Part shown: positions 1-8,700 of the stretch, piece after piece
How the letters are laid out: each line of letters begins with the position of its first letter
Numbering within the stretch: the first letter of the stretch is position 1
Assembly (NCBI GenBank): GCA_016098155.1
Contig: JAAAJB010000707.1
Location: 6,181 to 16,356, forward strand
Direction of reading: 5' to 3'
DNA length: 10,176 bases
Source: Actinomortierella ambigua
Taxonomy: Eukaryota; Mortierellomycota; Mortierellomycetes; Mortierellales; Mortierellaceae
Notes under the pieces: generated by a model
Database searches by the model: none
The model's input: only the letters and a program-made list of their open reading frames with translations
Told to the model about the DNA's origin: nothing
Position numbers and translations under genes: made by a program

Positions 1-65
1 CCGGCACTTCGGAGATCCGTCGAATGCTCATTGGCCGCGAGTTTAACAAGGAGTACAAGCAATAA
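1..65 (+). CDS. C-terminal end of an acyl-CoA dehydrogenase, probably isovaleryl-CoA dehydrogenase (partial)
   Basis: Only the last 20 codons are in the window, read from base 3 and ending at the TAA at 63-65. They read GTSEIRRMLIGREFNKEYKQ. The GTSE-(I/V)-RR-x-x-I-GR pattern is the conserved C-terminal helix of acyl-CoA dehydrogenases, and the GR-x-FN continuation is typical of isovaleryl-CoA dehydrogenase rather than of short- or medium-chain enzymes. Bases 1-2 (CC) would complete an Ala codon if preceded by G, giving the AGTSE seen in that family. Family knowledge: a mitochondrial FAD flavoenzyme of leucine breakdown that oxidises isovaleryl-CoA to 3-methylcrotonyl-CoA and passes electrons to ETF. 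The catalytic base, FAD site and targeting peptide lie outside the window, so the superfamily is secure but the substrate is inferred from few residues. An AATAAA overlaps the stop codon. Confidence 0.75.
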   Translation, partial: GTSEIRRMLIGREFNKEYKQ

Positions 66-403
66 ATGGACACTGGTGTGTGTCTACGTATTGTAGTAGT
101 AGAAAAAGAGTGGGTAGTTTGGTTGGTAGTCGTAGTTCCATTGTGAATTAAGAGGAGGGAAAGACTAGAAAACTGAGCCTTTCCTCGTGTTCGTGTAGCT
201 GTGGCTAGACCATTTTTTTTTCCAAAAGAGAACAATAATGTATTGATAGAGAAAAAAACCTCCCTAGTGTCAATGAGCGTGTATGTATGGTTTGGGCTTT
301 CTTCTTTTTCATGCCTCTGGTAAAATACAAAATCTCGGCTATTTTTCCCCTCCACCCCTTGCGCCTTGGGTAATCGGCGGGAGAAATGGAGTTTCTCTAT
401 ATT

Positions 404-419
404 GGGGGGGGGGGGGGGG
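404..419 (+). repeat. G16 homopolymer run
   Basis: Sixteen consecutive G residues on the plus strand, followed by a CT-rich stretch. It lies about 340 nt after the stop of the left gene and is not inside a plausible reading frame. Exact length is uncertain because runs of this size are error-prone in sequencing. It can fold into G-quadruplex DNA. Confidence 0.9.
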
Positions 420-643
420 CGTGTCTTCCCTCTTCCTCCTCCTCCCCTTCCCAAGATCATGCTGGACAAAATAATGATGTCGAGTGCATGTTGACAAGCC
501 TACATCGGGGAGCGAGGGAATCACAACAGCCCTCCTGGCCCAGACTCTAGGTGTTTTGCAGTTTTGCAGCGCCCTTTCTTTCTCTGTGTATGTATGTGTG
601 TTTGTCTTGAATCCTATCACAAATGAAAGCACTTGGAGCGGTC

Positions 644-656
644 ACGTACGTACGTA
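644..656. repeat. Short ACGT tandem repeat, palindromic
   Basis: Three ACGT units plus one A. Bases 644-655 form a perfect 12-bp palindrome. It may be only a microsatellite, but palindromic ACGT cores are also the kind of site bound by bZIP and bHLH factors. No function is claimed. Confidence 0.6.
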
Positions 657-726
657 CTGATTTGACTGATGAGTCGATTTTTGATCAGGACACCGATCAG
701 CATGCAGCATAGCAGGTGTCTTGGGA

Positions 727-890
727 TAGGAAGGGGTCAGGGGGAAGGGGAAGGGGTGGAATGAGGTGGGGTGGGGGGGGAGGAAGAGGGTTCAGGCTGC
801 CCATTGGAGAGGAGGAAGGGGATGAAGAGGAGAAGAGAGGAGAGGGGAGGAGAGGTGGGGTGAGGAGGATGGGGAGGGGGCGAAAGCCTA
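727..890 (+). repeat. G-rich polypurine tract with G-quadruplex motif
   Basis: About 160 nt of nearly uninterrupted purine on the plus strand. Bases 733-756 form a canonical four-run G-quadruplex motif: G4, 3-nt loop, G5, 2-nt loop, G4, 2-nt loop, G4. More G4-G8 runs follow at about 766-780 and 844-880. Reading frames through the tract give only Gly/Arg/Glu or Pro/Ser repeats and are not genes. Confidence 0.8.
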
Positions 891-1458
891 AATGTGTCTG
901 ATACGGTCTTGGGACATGTCCACATACAAGACACACAACCAGAGAGTAACCACGAACCTCCTTTGGGGGAGACAGGGGAAAAGGAGGAAGAGTGTGTGTG
1001 AGTACAAAGTGTTGATGGGTGCGGCGCGTGTTGGTTTTGTGTTTTTGGTGACAAGAGAGACGCGAAGAATGGCGCTAGACTATTTGTCAACCCATATCAA
1101 ATGAGTGTGGGTGCAAGGCTCAACCGGGGGCATAGGAATGAGAGAGACAAAAATAGGGCTGCTGCTGCTAGGCTGGGCTGTGTGCACACAACTGTTATGT
1201 TTCGGTGAGATTTCGCCCTTCTGGACAAGCAGAGTGAAGCGGGGGTTGGAAAGGAGGAGTGAAAGAGAGACAAGTTGTTCAACTGTGTGTACAACAACAA
1301 CAACGTGCAAGTGTACAGTACCTGCTCTGCCTCCCTGCAGGCGGAATAGCCAACAACAGCAGCAGGGCTGAATGATACTCCCGCAACCCAAGTGACCCGC
1401 TTTGCTGGCAGAACCTTGACGATGACTAGAGACAAACAGGACAATGGCTGTGAGCACA
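891..1458. other. Intergenic stretch without a convincing gene
   Basis: The sequence is less repetitive here than on either side. The one frame of possible interest, 1138-1371 on the plus strand, encodes 77 residues with a signal-peptide-like start and five downstream cysteines. It is discussed as a finding because nothing else supports it. Minus-strand frames across 1080-1595 are Ser/Leu-rich translations of purine-rich plus-strand DNA. Confidence 0.4.
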
Positions 1459-1560
1459 AGAGAGAGAGTTAGAGAGAGAGCATGACATATGAGAGGAGAG
1501 GGGGTGGGGGAGAGGGAAAAAGGGAGAGCTATAGGGAGAGAGAGAGAGAGAAAGAGAGTG
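1459..1560 (+). repeat. GA-rich microsatellite block
   Basis: Interrupted (GA)n runs on the plus strand, the longest around 1535-1558, separated by a G-rich stretch (about 1500-1530). It forms the left side of a composition switch: purine-rich before about 1632 and pyrimidine-rich after about 1645. Confidence 0.8.
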
Positions 1561-1599
1561 CTTGAGTGGAAGGATCCCTGTGTTCGATGCAACATGGAG

Positions 1600-1694
1600 A
1601 TGAATGAATGTTGAGTGAGAGAGAAAGAGAGACTTGATATAATTTCATCCCTTCAAACCCTTCATTCATTCTCTCTCTCTCTCTTCATTCATTC
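1600..1694. repeat. Imperfect inverted repeat spanning the purine/pyrimidine switch
   Basis: The left arm has GAATGAATG (1602-1610) and a 16-nt GA-rich run (1617-1632). The right arm has a 15-nt TC run (1670-1684) and TTCATTCATTC (1684-1694). The arms are complementary in the same order, TGAATGAATG pairing with CATTCATTC and GA pairing with TC, around an AT-richer centre of roughly 37 nt. The centre holds TATAAT at 1638-1643. Complementarity was read by eye and has mismatches and small gaps. Confidence 0.6.
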
Positions 1695-2220
1695 TTCGTA
1701 CGATTCTATCTTCCCATCCCCTGCACTTGGGGGAGTAGCGACCCTCTCTCATCCATCCCATTACTCCCTTCCTTCTTTCCTTCTTCATCCTCTTCGTCTC
1801 ATTCACTCACTCACTCCTCTTCCTCTTCCTTCTCTCACTCTCCTTTACACGTTCTCCTTTTCTTCACTATCACTCACCCACCGTTGGGGCCTGTCCTATT
1901 TTATTCGCTCTTTACTTGGCTCAATTGCCCTTTCTTTCTCTCTCTCTCTTTCTCTCTCTTCCTCGCTGCAACAATACACACGGATAGCTGAAGTAAAACA
2001 GACGCTCCTTGCATTCATTCACAATCGCATTCACACACTCCCCCCTCTCCTCTCCCTCTCACTCACTCTCTCACTCACTCTTCACGGCTCTTGCTCTCAC
2101 TCGTGCTCTTCACCAACAAACAGCCACCCTCACTCACTCTCTCAGACACACAACTCTCACTATCACCCTCACTCCCACCACTCTCTCACTCACTCACTCT
2201 CTCACTCCAGACACATGCAT
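1660..2220 (+). repeat. CT-rich region with CT and CACT microsatellites
   Basis: About 560 nt dominated by C and T on the plus strand. It has (CT)n blocks (for example 1670-1684 and about 1936-1970) and many CACT/TCAC tetranucleotide repeats (about 2050-2210). Long open frames cross it in more than one phase because pyrimidine repeats lack stop codons; their Ser/Leu/His-rich products are artefacts. CT-rich DNA upstream of a start codon is common in fungal promoters and leaders, so this may belong to the regulatory region of the flippase gene. Confidence 0.75.
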
Positions 2221-2336
2221 GGCCTCTCACGAGTCGAGCCTCAACTCATTCGGGACATTCCAATAGCACCTAAACGGCCAAACACGTTTTTTCCAACCGT
2301 ATTCCCCAGTCCACTGATCGTCCCTTCCTCGGGGGG

Positions 2337-2362
2337 TGATAGCTGGTGATAACTGGTGATAA
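2337..2362 (+). promoter_or_regulatory. Three GATA-factor motifs at exact 10-nt spacing
   Basis: TGATAG begins at 2337, TGATAA at 2347 and TGATAA at 2357. All three fit the WGATAR consensus of fungal GATA zinc-finger regulators and lie in one orientation, about one helical turn apart. The last two are part of an exact tandem duplication of CTGGTGATAA (2343-2352 and 2353-2362). They lie about 360 bp upstream of the flippase start, where a promoter element would be expected. A further TGATAG is at 2671-2676. Binding is inferred. Confidence 0.45.
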
Positions 2363-2404
2363 CCACAATACATTTACACTTTATTGCCATCTCCCCCTCT
2401 CTCC

Positions 2405-2424
2405 CTCTCTCTCTCTCTCTCTCT
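2405..2424 (+). repeat. (CT)10 microsatellite
   Basis: A perfect CT dinucleotide repeat upstream of the flippase gene. It lies 43 nt after the GATA triplet in an otherwise CT-rich promoter region. Confidence 0.85.
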
Positions 2425-2546
2425 GACAGACAGACTGCTAGGTCGGCTAACGAGCTTCTTTCTGTTGCTGGTACCACCACCCACAACCTACCACCCCTAT
2501 TCCTATTCCTTATTCCTATTCCCGTACCCCTACCTAACCAACCTAC

Positions 2547-2578
<32 letters not shown>

Positions 2579-2618
2579 TCCCTTCCCTTCCCCCCCTCCC
2601 TTTCCCCCTCCCTTCTCT
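2547..2618 (+). repeat. CT repeat and C-rich pyrimidine block before the flippase start
   Basis: A perfect CT run (2547-2569) is followed by TTCCC-type repeats to about 2618. It ends about 100 nt before the start codon at 2719. A pyrimidine block just upstream of the transcription start is a known feature of many fungal promoters, so the start of transcription may lie between here and 2700. This is inferred from position only. Confidence 0.6.
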
Positions 2619-2718
2619 GTGTGTTTGGGATCCCACTTGTCTCACATTGATCATTTTCATCTCTCTCTATTGATAGTCGTCCGTCCGTCCACCGTCTTAA
2701 TAGTCCGCTACGACGAGC

Positions 2719-5700
2719 ATGGTCAACGCGTTCGACAAGGTCCTCCGCAGGGCCTCGTGGCGCCAGAGCCGTGCAGAGCCCCTCGAGGACCCCAACAACA
2801 GTGGCATCCAACGCCATAACGACGTCGTCGACCCCGAGGCTCCCCTATCCTTTGTCTTTCCCCACTCCCCCCAACCACATCACCACCACGCTCACTTCCC
2901 CCCGGGCGCTGCTGTTGCTACTTCTTCCTCCCCTCATCTCCCTGGCGGGGGTCCTGCCCCAGTCCGCGCCTCAACCTCTCACAGAGCTTCCTTTCATCCC
3001 GACGTTGTCACTCCCTTCAGCAACAATAACAACATCGTCAACAATAATAATAATGTCCCCCCCATTGGCGCTAATATCCCCGACACTGCCGCTGCTGCTA
3101 CCGAACCAAAGGAGCCGTTGAGGCGTGGCATGACAAGAGCCGACACTAAAATCTCGCTGCGCAAGTCCAAGAAGGACTCGCGCCGTATTTTTGTGAACCT
3201 GCCGCTCCCGACACAGGACCTGGACGCTCGAGGCAATCCCAAGGTCAGCTATGGGTCGAACCGGATCAAGACCGCAAAATACACCTCGTGGAACTTCTTG
3301 CCCAAAAACTTGTTTGAGCAGTTCCGAAGAGTCGCCAACATGTTCTTCTTGTTCATGGCAATCTTGCAGCTGACCCCCATCTTCACCGTCGGCTCGCCCT
3401 TCTTGACCGTCTTCCCGCTCTGCTTCGTCGTCGGTGTCACCGCCATCAAGGATGGCTTTGAGGACTATAAGCGCCATGTTGAGGACAGGAACTACAACCA
3501 ACGTCTGGTGCTTCAGCTGAAAAATATCCCCAACTACAACTACCCAAATGCCGGCAACGGTGGTAGTGCGGGTGGTGGCGCCCTTGGCCCCGGTGCTTGG
3601 CTATCCAATATCTATTATGCATTACACTCGGCCTCCAAAAAGACCCTGCGTGCCCTGCATCTCAAGAAGAAGGCCACAAGGGAGTTGCGGGAGCTGGACC
3701 TCGATGACCTGCCTCAGATTGACGAGACCAACAACAGCAACGTCATTGATGACTCTGCAGCCGCCCATCAGCAAAAGCAACAGGCCCTCGCAAACAACAA
3801 GGAGCGCAAACCGGCCGAGTTTATCAAGGAGCAATGGGCCAACATCCGTGTAGGCGATCTGATCATGCTCAAGAACAACCAGCCCGTGCCGGCCGACGCC
3901 ATCATCCTGGCAACCTCGGAGGCCGAAGGGTCGTGTTTCATCGAGACCAAGGACTTGGATGGCGAGACCAATCTCAAGACCCGCGTCTCCTTGCACGAGA
4001 CCTCCAAGTACACGACCCCGAGACGATGCAGTCGCCTGCGCTGCTTTATCGACATGGAGCCCGTCAATGCCAACCTGTACTCTTGTAACGGAACCCTGAC
4101 CATGGTGAGCCGACGCCGACCTGATTCAATGGCAGATCTGTCAGGAGGCGGAGGAGGAGGAGGACATGGCCGACATCTCTCCCGTCACTCTTCGCGCCTG
4201 AATCGATATAGCACCTACTCTGCCTCGATTACTTCGAGTATGTTGTCGTCGCCTCGCCACTCGTTGGAAGAGGAAGAGCAACAGCAAGGAGGAAGTGGAG
4301 GAGGTGGAGCCATTCCCCTTTCGACCCTGGAATCCACTGGTGCTGGTGCTGGTGCTGGAACCGAATCATCGTCCGATCCCGACCGCCCCGCCCTTGGCGG
4401 CACGGACGCGTCCGAATATGCAAAGATGCACCGCCCGTTGTCTCGCTCTCGACACTCGCAGTCTCATGGTCACGGCCATAGCCATGGATCATCATCATCA
4501 TCTCCTCCTCCCTCGGGTGATGGAGGTATTCCCCCAGGCAAACAAGAGCTTGTGATGGATGATGATGAGAACAATGACGAGGCTGGACCTGCGACGCCGC
4601 CCAAGCCCTTTGGGCGTCGCGTGTCGACGTTCATCCACTCGAAGCGGGAGAGTCTGCATCGGTCGCATACAAAGTCGAGCATGGGTGGAGTGAGCGAGCT
4701 GGCGAAGAATGTGCTTCGGAACCAACATATGGCCGCCGCTGCCGGTGGTGGTGGTGGTACATCGTCGCCGCCGTCGCGGAACAATACACTGCTGCGAAGA
4801 AAGACGACGCTAGGCCAGTCGGACAAGTACCGTGAAAAGTCGCTGCCGGTAGACATTAACAACATGCTGCTCCGTGGTCATGTGGTGCGCAACACGCACT
4901 GGGTGATTGCGGTCGTGGTCGCGACGGGCACCGAGACCAAGATCATGCTCAACTCGGGCGAGACCCCGAGTAAGCGGTCGCGTATTGAGAAGACGATGAA
5001 CGTGCAGGTAAAAAAAAACAAACAATCACGAAAAATGGAGAATTTTACAGAGGACAGTTGTAAGAGTAGATGGACTGAATGCTTCTCACGCCAACACGTT
5101 TGCTAATTTTTTTTCTTTTATTTTGTGTTGTTTATAGGTCGCCATCAACTTTGCTATCCTCGTGGTTTTGTGTATCATTGTGGCGGTGGGCTCGAGTATC
5201 AACGACAGGGAATGGCGCGGTACCAGTGCAGGACAGCTTTGGATGCCACAGACCCGCGGCGTAACTCTTGCTGGCGTTGTCACCTTTTTGTATGTTATTT
5301 TCCACAAAATTGTTTGTTCAATGCTGTATTGAAGTCGAAAAAAAAAGAATGGCGCAACTTGGTTATTTTGTTGATTTTTTTAACCTCTTATTCTATTTCT
5401 CTTTACCCCTTGCCTCTTTTTTTACTCCGCCAATATAGCTCGAGTTTGATTATCTTCCAAAACATCATTCCCATCTCACTCTACATCTCGATCGAATTTG
5501 TCAAGACCTTCCAGGCATATTTTATATGGCAGGACACGGACATGTACGACACTGAGCTTGGCCAATTCTGTAAACCCAAAACTGTAAGTTGTTTAGGATG
5601 AAAAAAAAGTGGACACAAGGAGAGATGATATGAGGGGAATAGATGACAACAACAACAACAAAAAACTCTTGGCACACAGCCCTAGATGTATGTGAGCAGA

Positions 5701-8700
5701 AAAGTGCTCAGATATATGCTTTTTTAGTACCATCGATTTTACTAATTGAGTTTGTGTGGCGTTTACCCAACTCCTCTTCCGCCCCTTCAATGTTTATCTC
5801 ACAGTGGAATTTGACCGATGACCTGGGCCAAGTCGAATACGTCTTCTCGGACAAGACGGGCACACTGACGCGCAACGTCATGGAGTTTAAAAAGTGTACT
5901 ATCAACGGCAAGATCTACGGCAACAACGCAGTGGCGGGCAAGACGGACGGCGAGCGTGGTCAGGAGATGATGCAGCAGGGCAACAATAACAACGATGAAG
6001 AGGCGAGCTCTGGCGCTACCCACACTGCTGTCTCCGGACCTGTTGGCGAGGAGCAGGAGAAGCTCGAGAAGGACAAGGTCTTGAAGGAATACGATCATGA
6101 GATTCGACAGATCTTTGAGCCAACGTATGTTGATGCACCCGAGCTCTTGTCGTTTGCGGACCCAGGACTTTTGCGGGATCTGTCGGGCAAGACTTCTTCA
6201 TCATCATCCCCCTCAGGCAACAACAACAACAGCAGTACGGTCCACTATGGTGGATTGACCAAGGAATATACCCATGATGGCAGTGGCTCGCAAAACATTC
6301 GTGATTTCTTCACCCTGTTGGCGCTTTGCCACACCGTAGTGATTGAGCAGCCCGAGGAGGAGATTGAGGACGATGAGGATGACGACTATGGTATGTACGA
6401 GGAAGGCCAGTCGCCCGAGGACGATGACGCTGATGGTGGTAGTAGCTTGGACGAGAACCGACAGCCGTCACTGAAGCAGCAGCAGCAACAGCAACAACAG
6501 CAAGGTCAGAGCAGCTTTGGAGGCGTCTTTGGAAAGCTGCGTCAAAAGGCAGAAGGTCGTGGTAGCAACAGCAACAACAACAACACTCTGAATGTCCCAG
6601 GCACGGCGTCCAACATCTCAACGGGCACGGCGACTTCGGGTTCGCGTCCGCGTCGACCCTCGAATGCTGCAAACAACAACCCGTTGGACGATGGTCGACC
6701 CAAGCCAACGCTGATCTACCGTGCAGAGTCTCCGGATGAGGCCGCCCTTGTGGCGGCGGCGAAGAATGTGGGCTATGCGTTTGTGTCGCGTGGTGCTGCC
6801 GCTGCTGCTGCTACTACATCGGCTAACAACAATGCTGAGAGTGCTGGTGGTGATCAGGCAACCACGCCCAAGGCTGCAGCTGCAGGAGGCAAGGCAGGAG
6901 GCAACAGTCGTCAAAACATCAACGTCAACTTTTTGGGCAAGGACTACACGTACGAGCAATTGGATGTGATCAAGTTCAACTCGACGCGCAAGCGACAGAC
7001 GGTGATTGTGCGCGAGCCCCAGGAGCTCGGAGGACGGATCCTGTTGTTGACCAAAGGTGCCGACAATGTGATTTACGAACGTCTGACAAAGGAACCCAGC
7101 TCGGCAGAGGAAGGTCGGATCCGCGAGCAGACCGAGCGCGACATTGAGGCGTTCAGTAACATGGGTCTGCGCACGCTCACGCTCGCCCAGCGTCTGTTGG
7201 ACCAACAGACCTATGACGACTGGGCGCGGCGGTATGCCGAGGCCGGCAAGGCCCTGGAAGACAGAGCCCGCAAGGTGGACGAGGTCGCGGAGGAGATTGA
7301 GGGCGAGTTGACGTTGTTGGGCGCGACGGCGATCGAGGACAAGCTGCAGGATGGCGTGCCGGATGCGATTGCGTCGTTGCGTGAGGCCGGGATCAAGGTC
7401 TGGGTGCTGACGGGCGATAAGCTGGAGACGGCGATCAACATTGGGTTCGCGTCGCGGTTGCTCGAGAAGAATATGAAGCTCGAGATCATGCGCATGGGTA
7501 GGAAGGAGTCGCCCGAGGCGGTTCTGAAGCGCTTCAAGACGTTGGTTGACGCTGTGTTGCATGGAAAGTCGTATCATGAGAGCCCTGCCGGTGCTGGTGC
7601 GGGTGCTGGTGCTGGCGAAAAGGCAGAGATTACCGAGGAGGAGAATGCCAGTGGTGGTGATGGTGGTGGTAGTACCTCTGCTGCGTCGACGGCTGCACCA
7701 GTCTGGAACGAAAAGAGCCTTCCACCTTCGCCCTCGCCTTCAGCGCAGGCGCGTGATCGTGGTGTCGAGCAAGACGGAGAAGAGGGCGAGGAGGACGACG
7801 ATGATGAGGGTCTTGATGGCGCAGAGCTGCAGCATGCGCTGATTGTGGATGGTGCAGCGCTCAAGGTGCTGCTGGATGACCAGGAGGCCCGCAAGGACCT
7901 TATCCGACTGTCGGACGAGTGTTACTCTGTGATCTGTTGTCGTGCGTCGCCGCTGCAAAAGGCGCTGGTGGTGGAGCTGATTCGACGAGGCAAGAAGACG
8001 GTGTGTCTGGCGATCGGTGACGGTGCCAACGATGTGTCGATGATCCAGGCGGCCAACATTGGCGTCGGTATTGCCGGTCAGGAAGGTATGCAGGCCGCGA
8101 TGGCGTCCGATTACAGCATCACGCAGTTCCGGTTCGTCAAGAAGCTCGTGCTCGTGCACGGTCATTGGGGCTACATGCGTATTGCCGAGATGATTCTCAA
8201 CTTTTTCTTCAAGAACATCATTTGGGTTGGTGCCGTCCTTTGGTTCCAGATTTACTGCGGGTGAGTCCGATGTTTCCAATGTTGAATGGCCTCTTTTTTT
8301 TTCTTCTTTTCCCTTGGACATCCACAAAAGAATGAATGACTTTTTCCGACTGACTCCTTCCTCCCCTCTCCATTTTTCCCTACAAATCCTCTAGATTCTC
8401 GGCCTACATCTTTTACGATTATACCTTTGTCGCGCTGTACAACCTCATGTTTACAGCGGTGCCCGTGTTGGTGCTGGGTGCGACGGATCAAGACCTGACG
8501 GCGCCGTACGTGTTGCGGTTCCCGGGCGTGTACCGGTTGGGCATTCAGCAAAAACGGTACACGCAATGGCGCTTTGTGCTTTATCTGCTGGACGGACTGT
8601 GGCAATCAGCGGTCGTGTTTTGGTTCTGGCGCGGTGTCTATGGCGTGAATCTGCTGCGAACGAACGGTATCGACGCTTCGTTGCTCGAGTTTTCCACGTC

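Larger units (their letters stand above)
66..726. other. 3' flank of the left gene, no gene seen
   Basis: No open frame here has a recognisable domain. The stretch is AT-moderate near the stop codon, with T-rich and A-rich blocks near 211-256 that could serve 3'-end formation. It also contains a G16 run (404-419) and an ACGT repeat (644-656). A GATCAG hexamer occurs twice, at 683-688 and 695-700, 12 nt apart. The left gene's 3' UTR must lie in the first part, but its end cannot be fixed from sequence. Confidence 0.5.

Noticed and set aside
668..675. CTGATGAG, the conserved core start of a hammerhead ribozyme
   Set aside because: No GAAA box follows at the right distance and stems I-III cannot be drawn, so the match is to eight bases only.
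1080..1595. 171-codon minus-strand open frame
   Set aside because: It is mostly the complement of GA-rich repeats, giving Ser/Leu-rich sequence, and another frame on the same strand is also open. No recognisable domain.
1615..2349. 244-codon plus-strand open frame in the CT-rich region
   Set aside because: Its product is Ser/Leu/His/Thr repeat from CT and CACT microsatellites, overlapping frames are equally open, and no domain or codon signal is visible.
2620..2674. Possible 5' UTR intron ending at the AG at 2675-2676 (TTGATAG)
   Set aside because: The acceptor is plausible but no convincing donor was found upstream in the CT repeats. RNA data would be needed.
2530..2817. Minus-strand open frame over the start of the flippase gene
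   Set aside because: It is antisense to exon 1 and the CT-rich leader; the sense frame has clear P4-ATPase homology.
5643..5804. Extending exon 4 leftward to the ATG at 5643 as the start of a separate gene
   Set aside because: The upstream exons supply the missing TM1-TM4 and A domain in correct phase with good splice sites, so this is one gene, and 5643-5804 lies in intron 3.
6618..7577. 319-codon minus-strand open frame inside exon 4
   Set aside because: It lies wholly opposite the conserved N and P domains of the flippase. Long antisense frames are common in GC-biased coding DNA, and no domain is visible.
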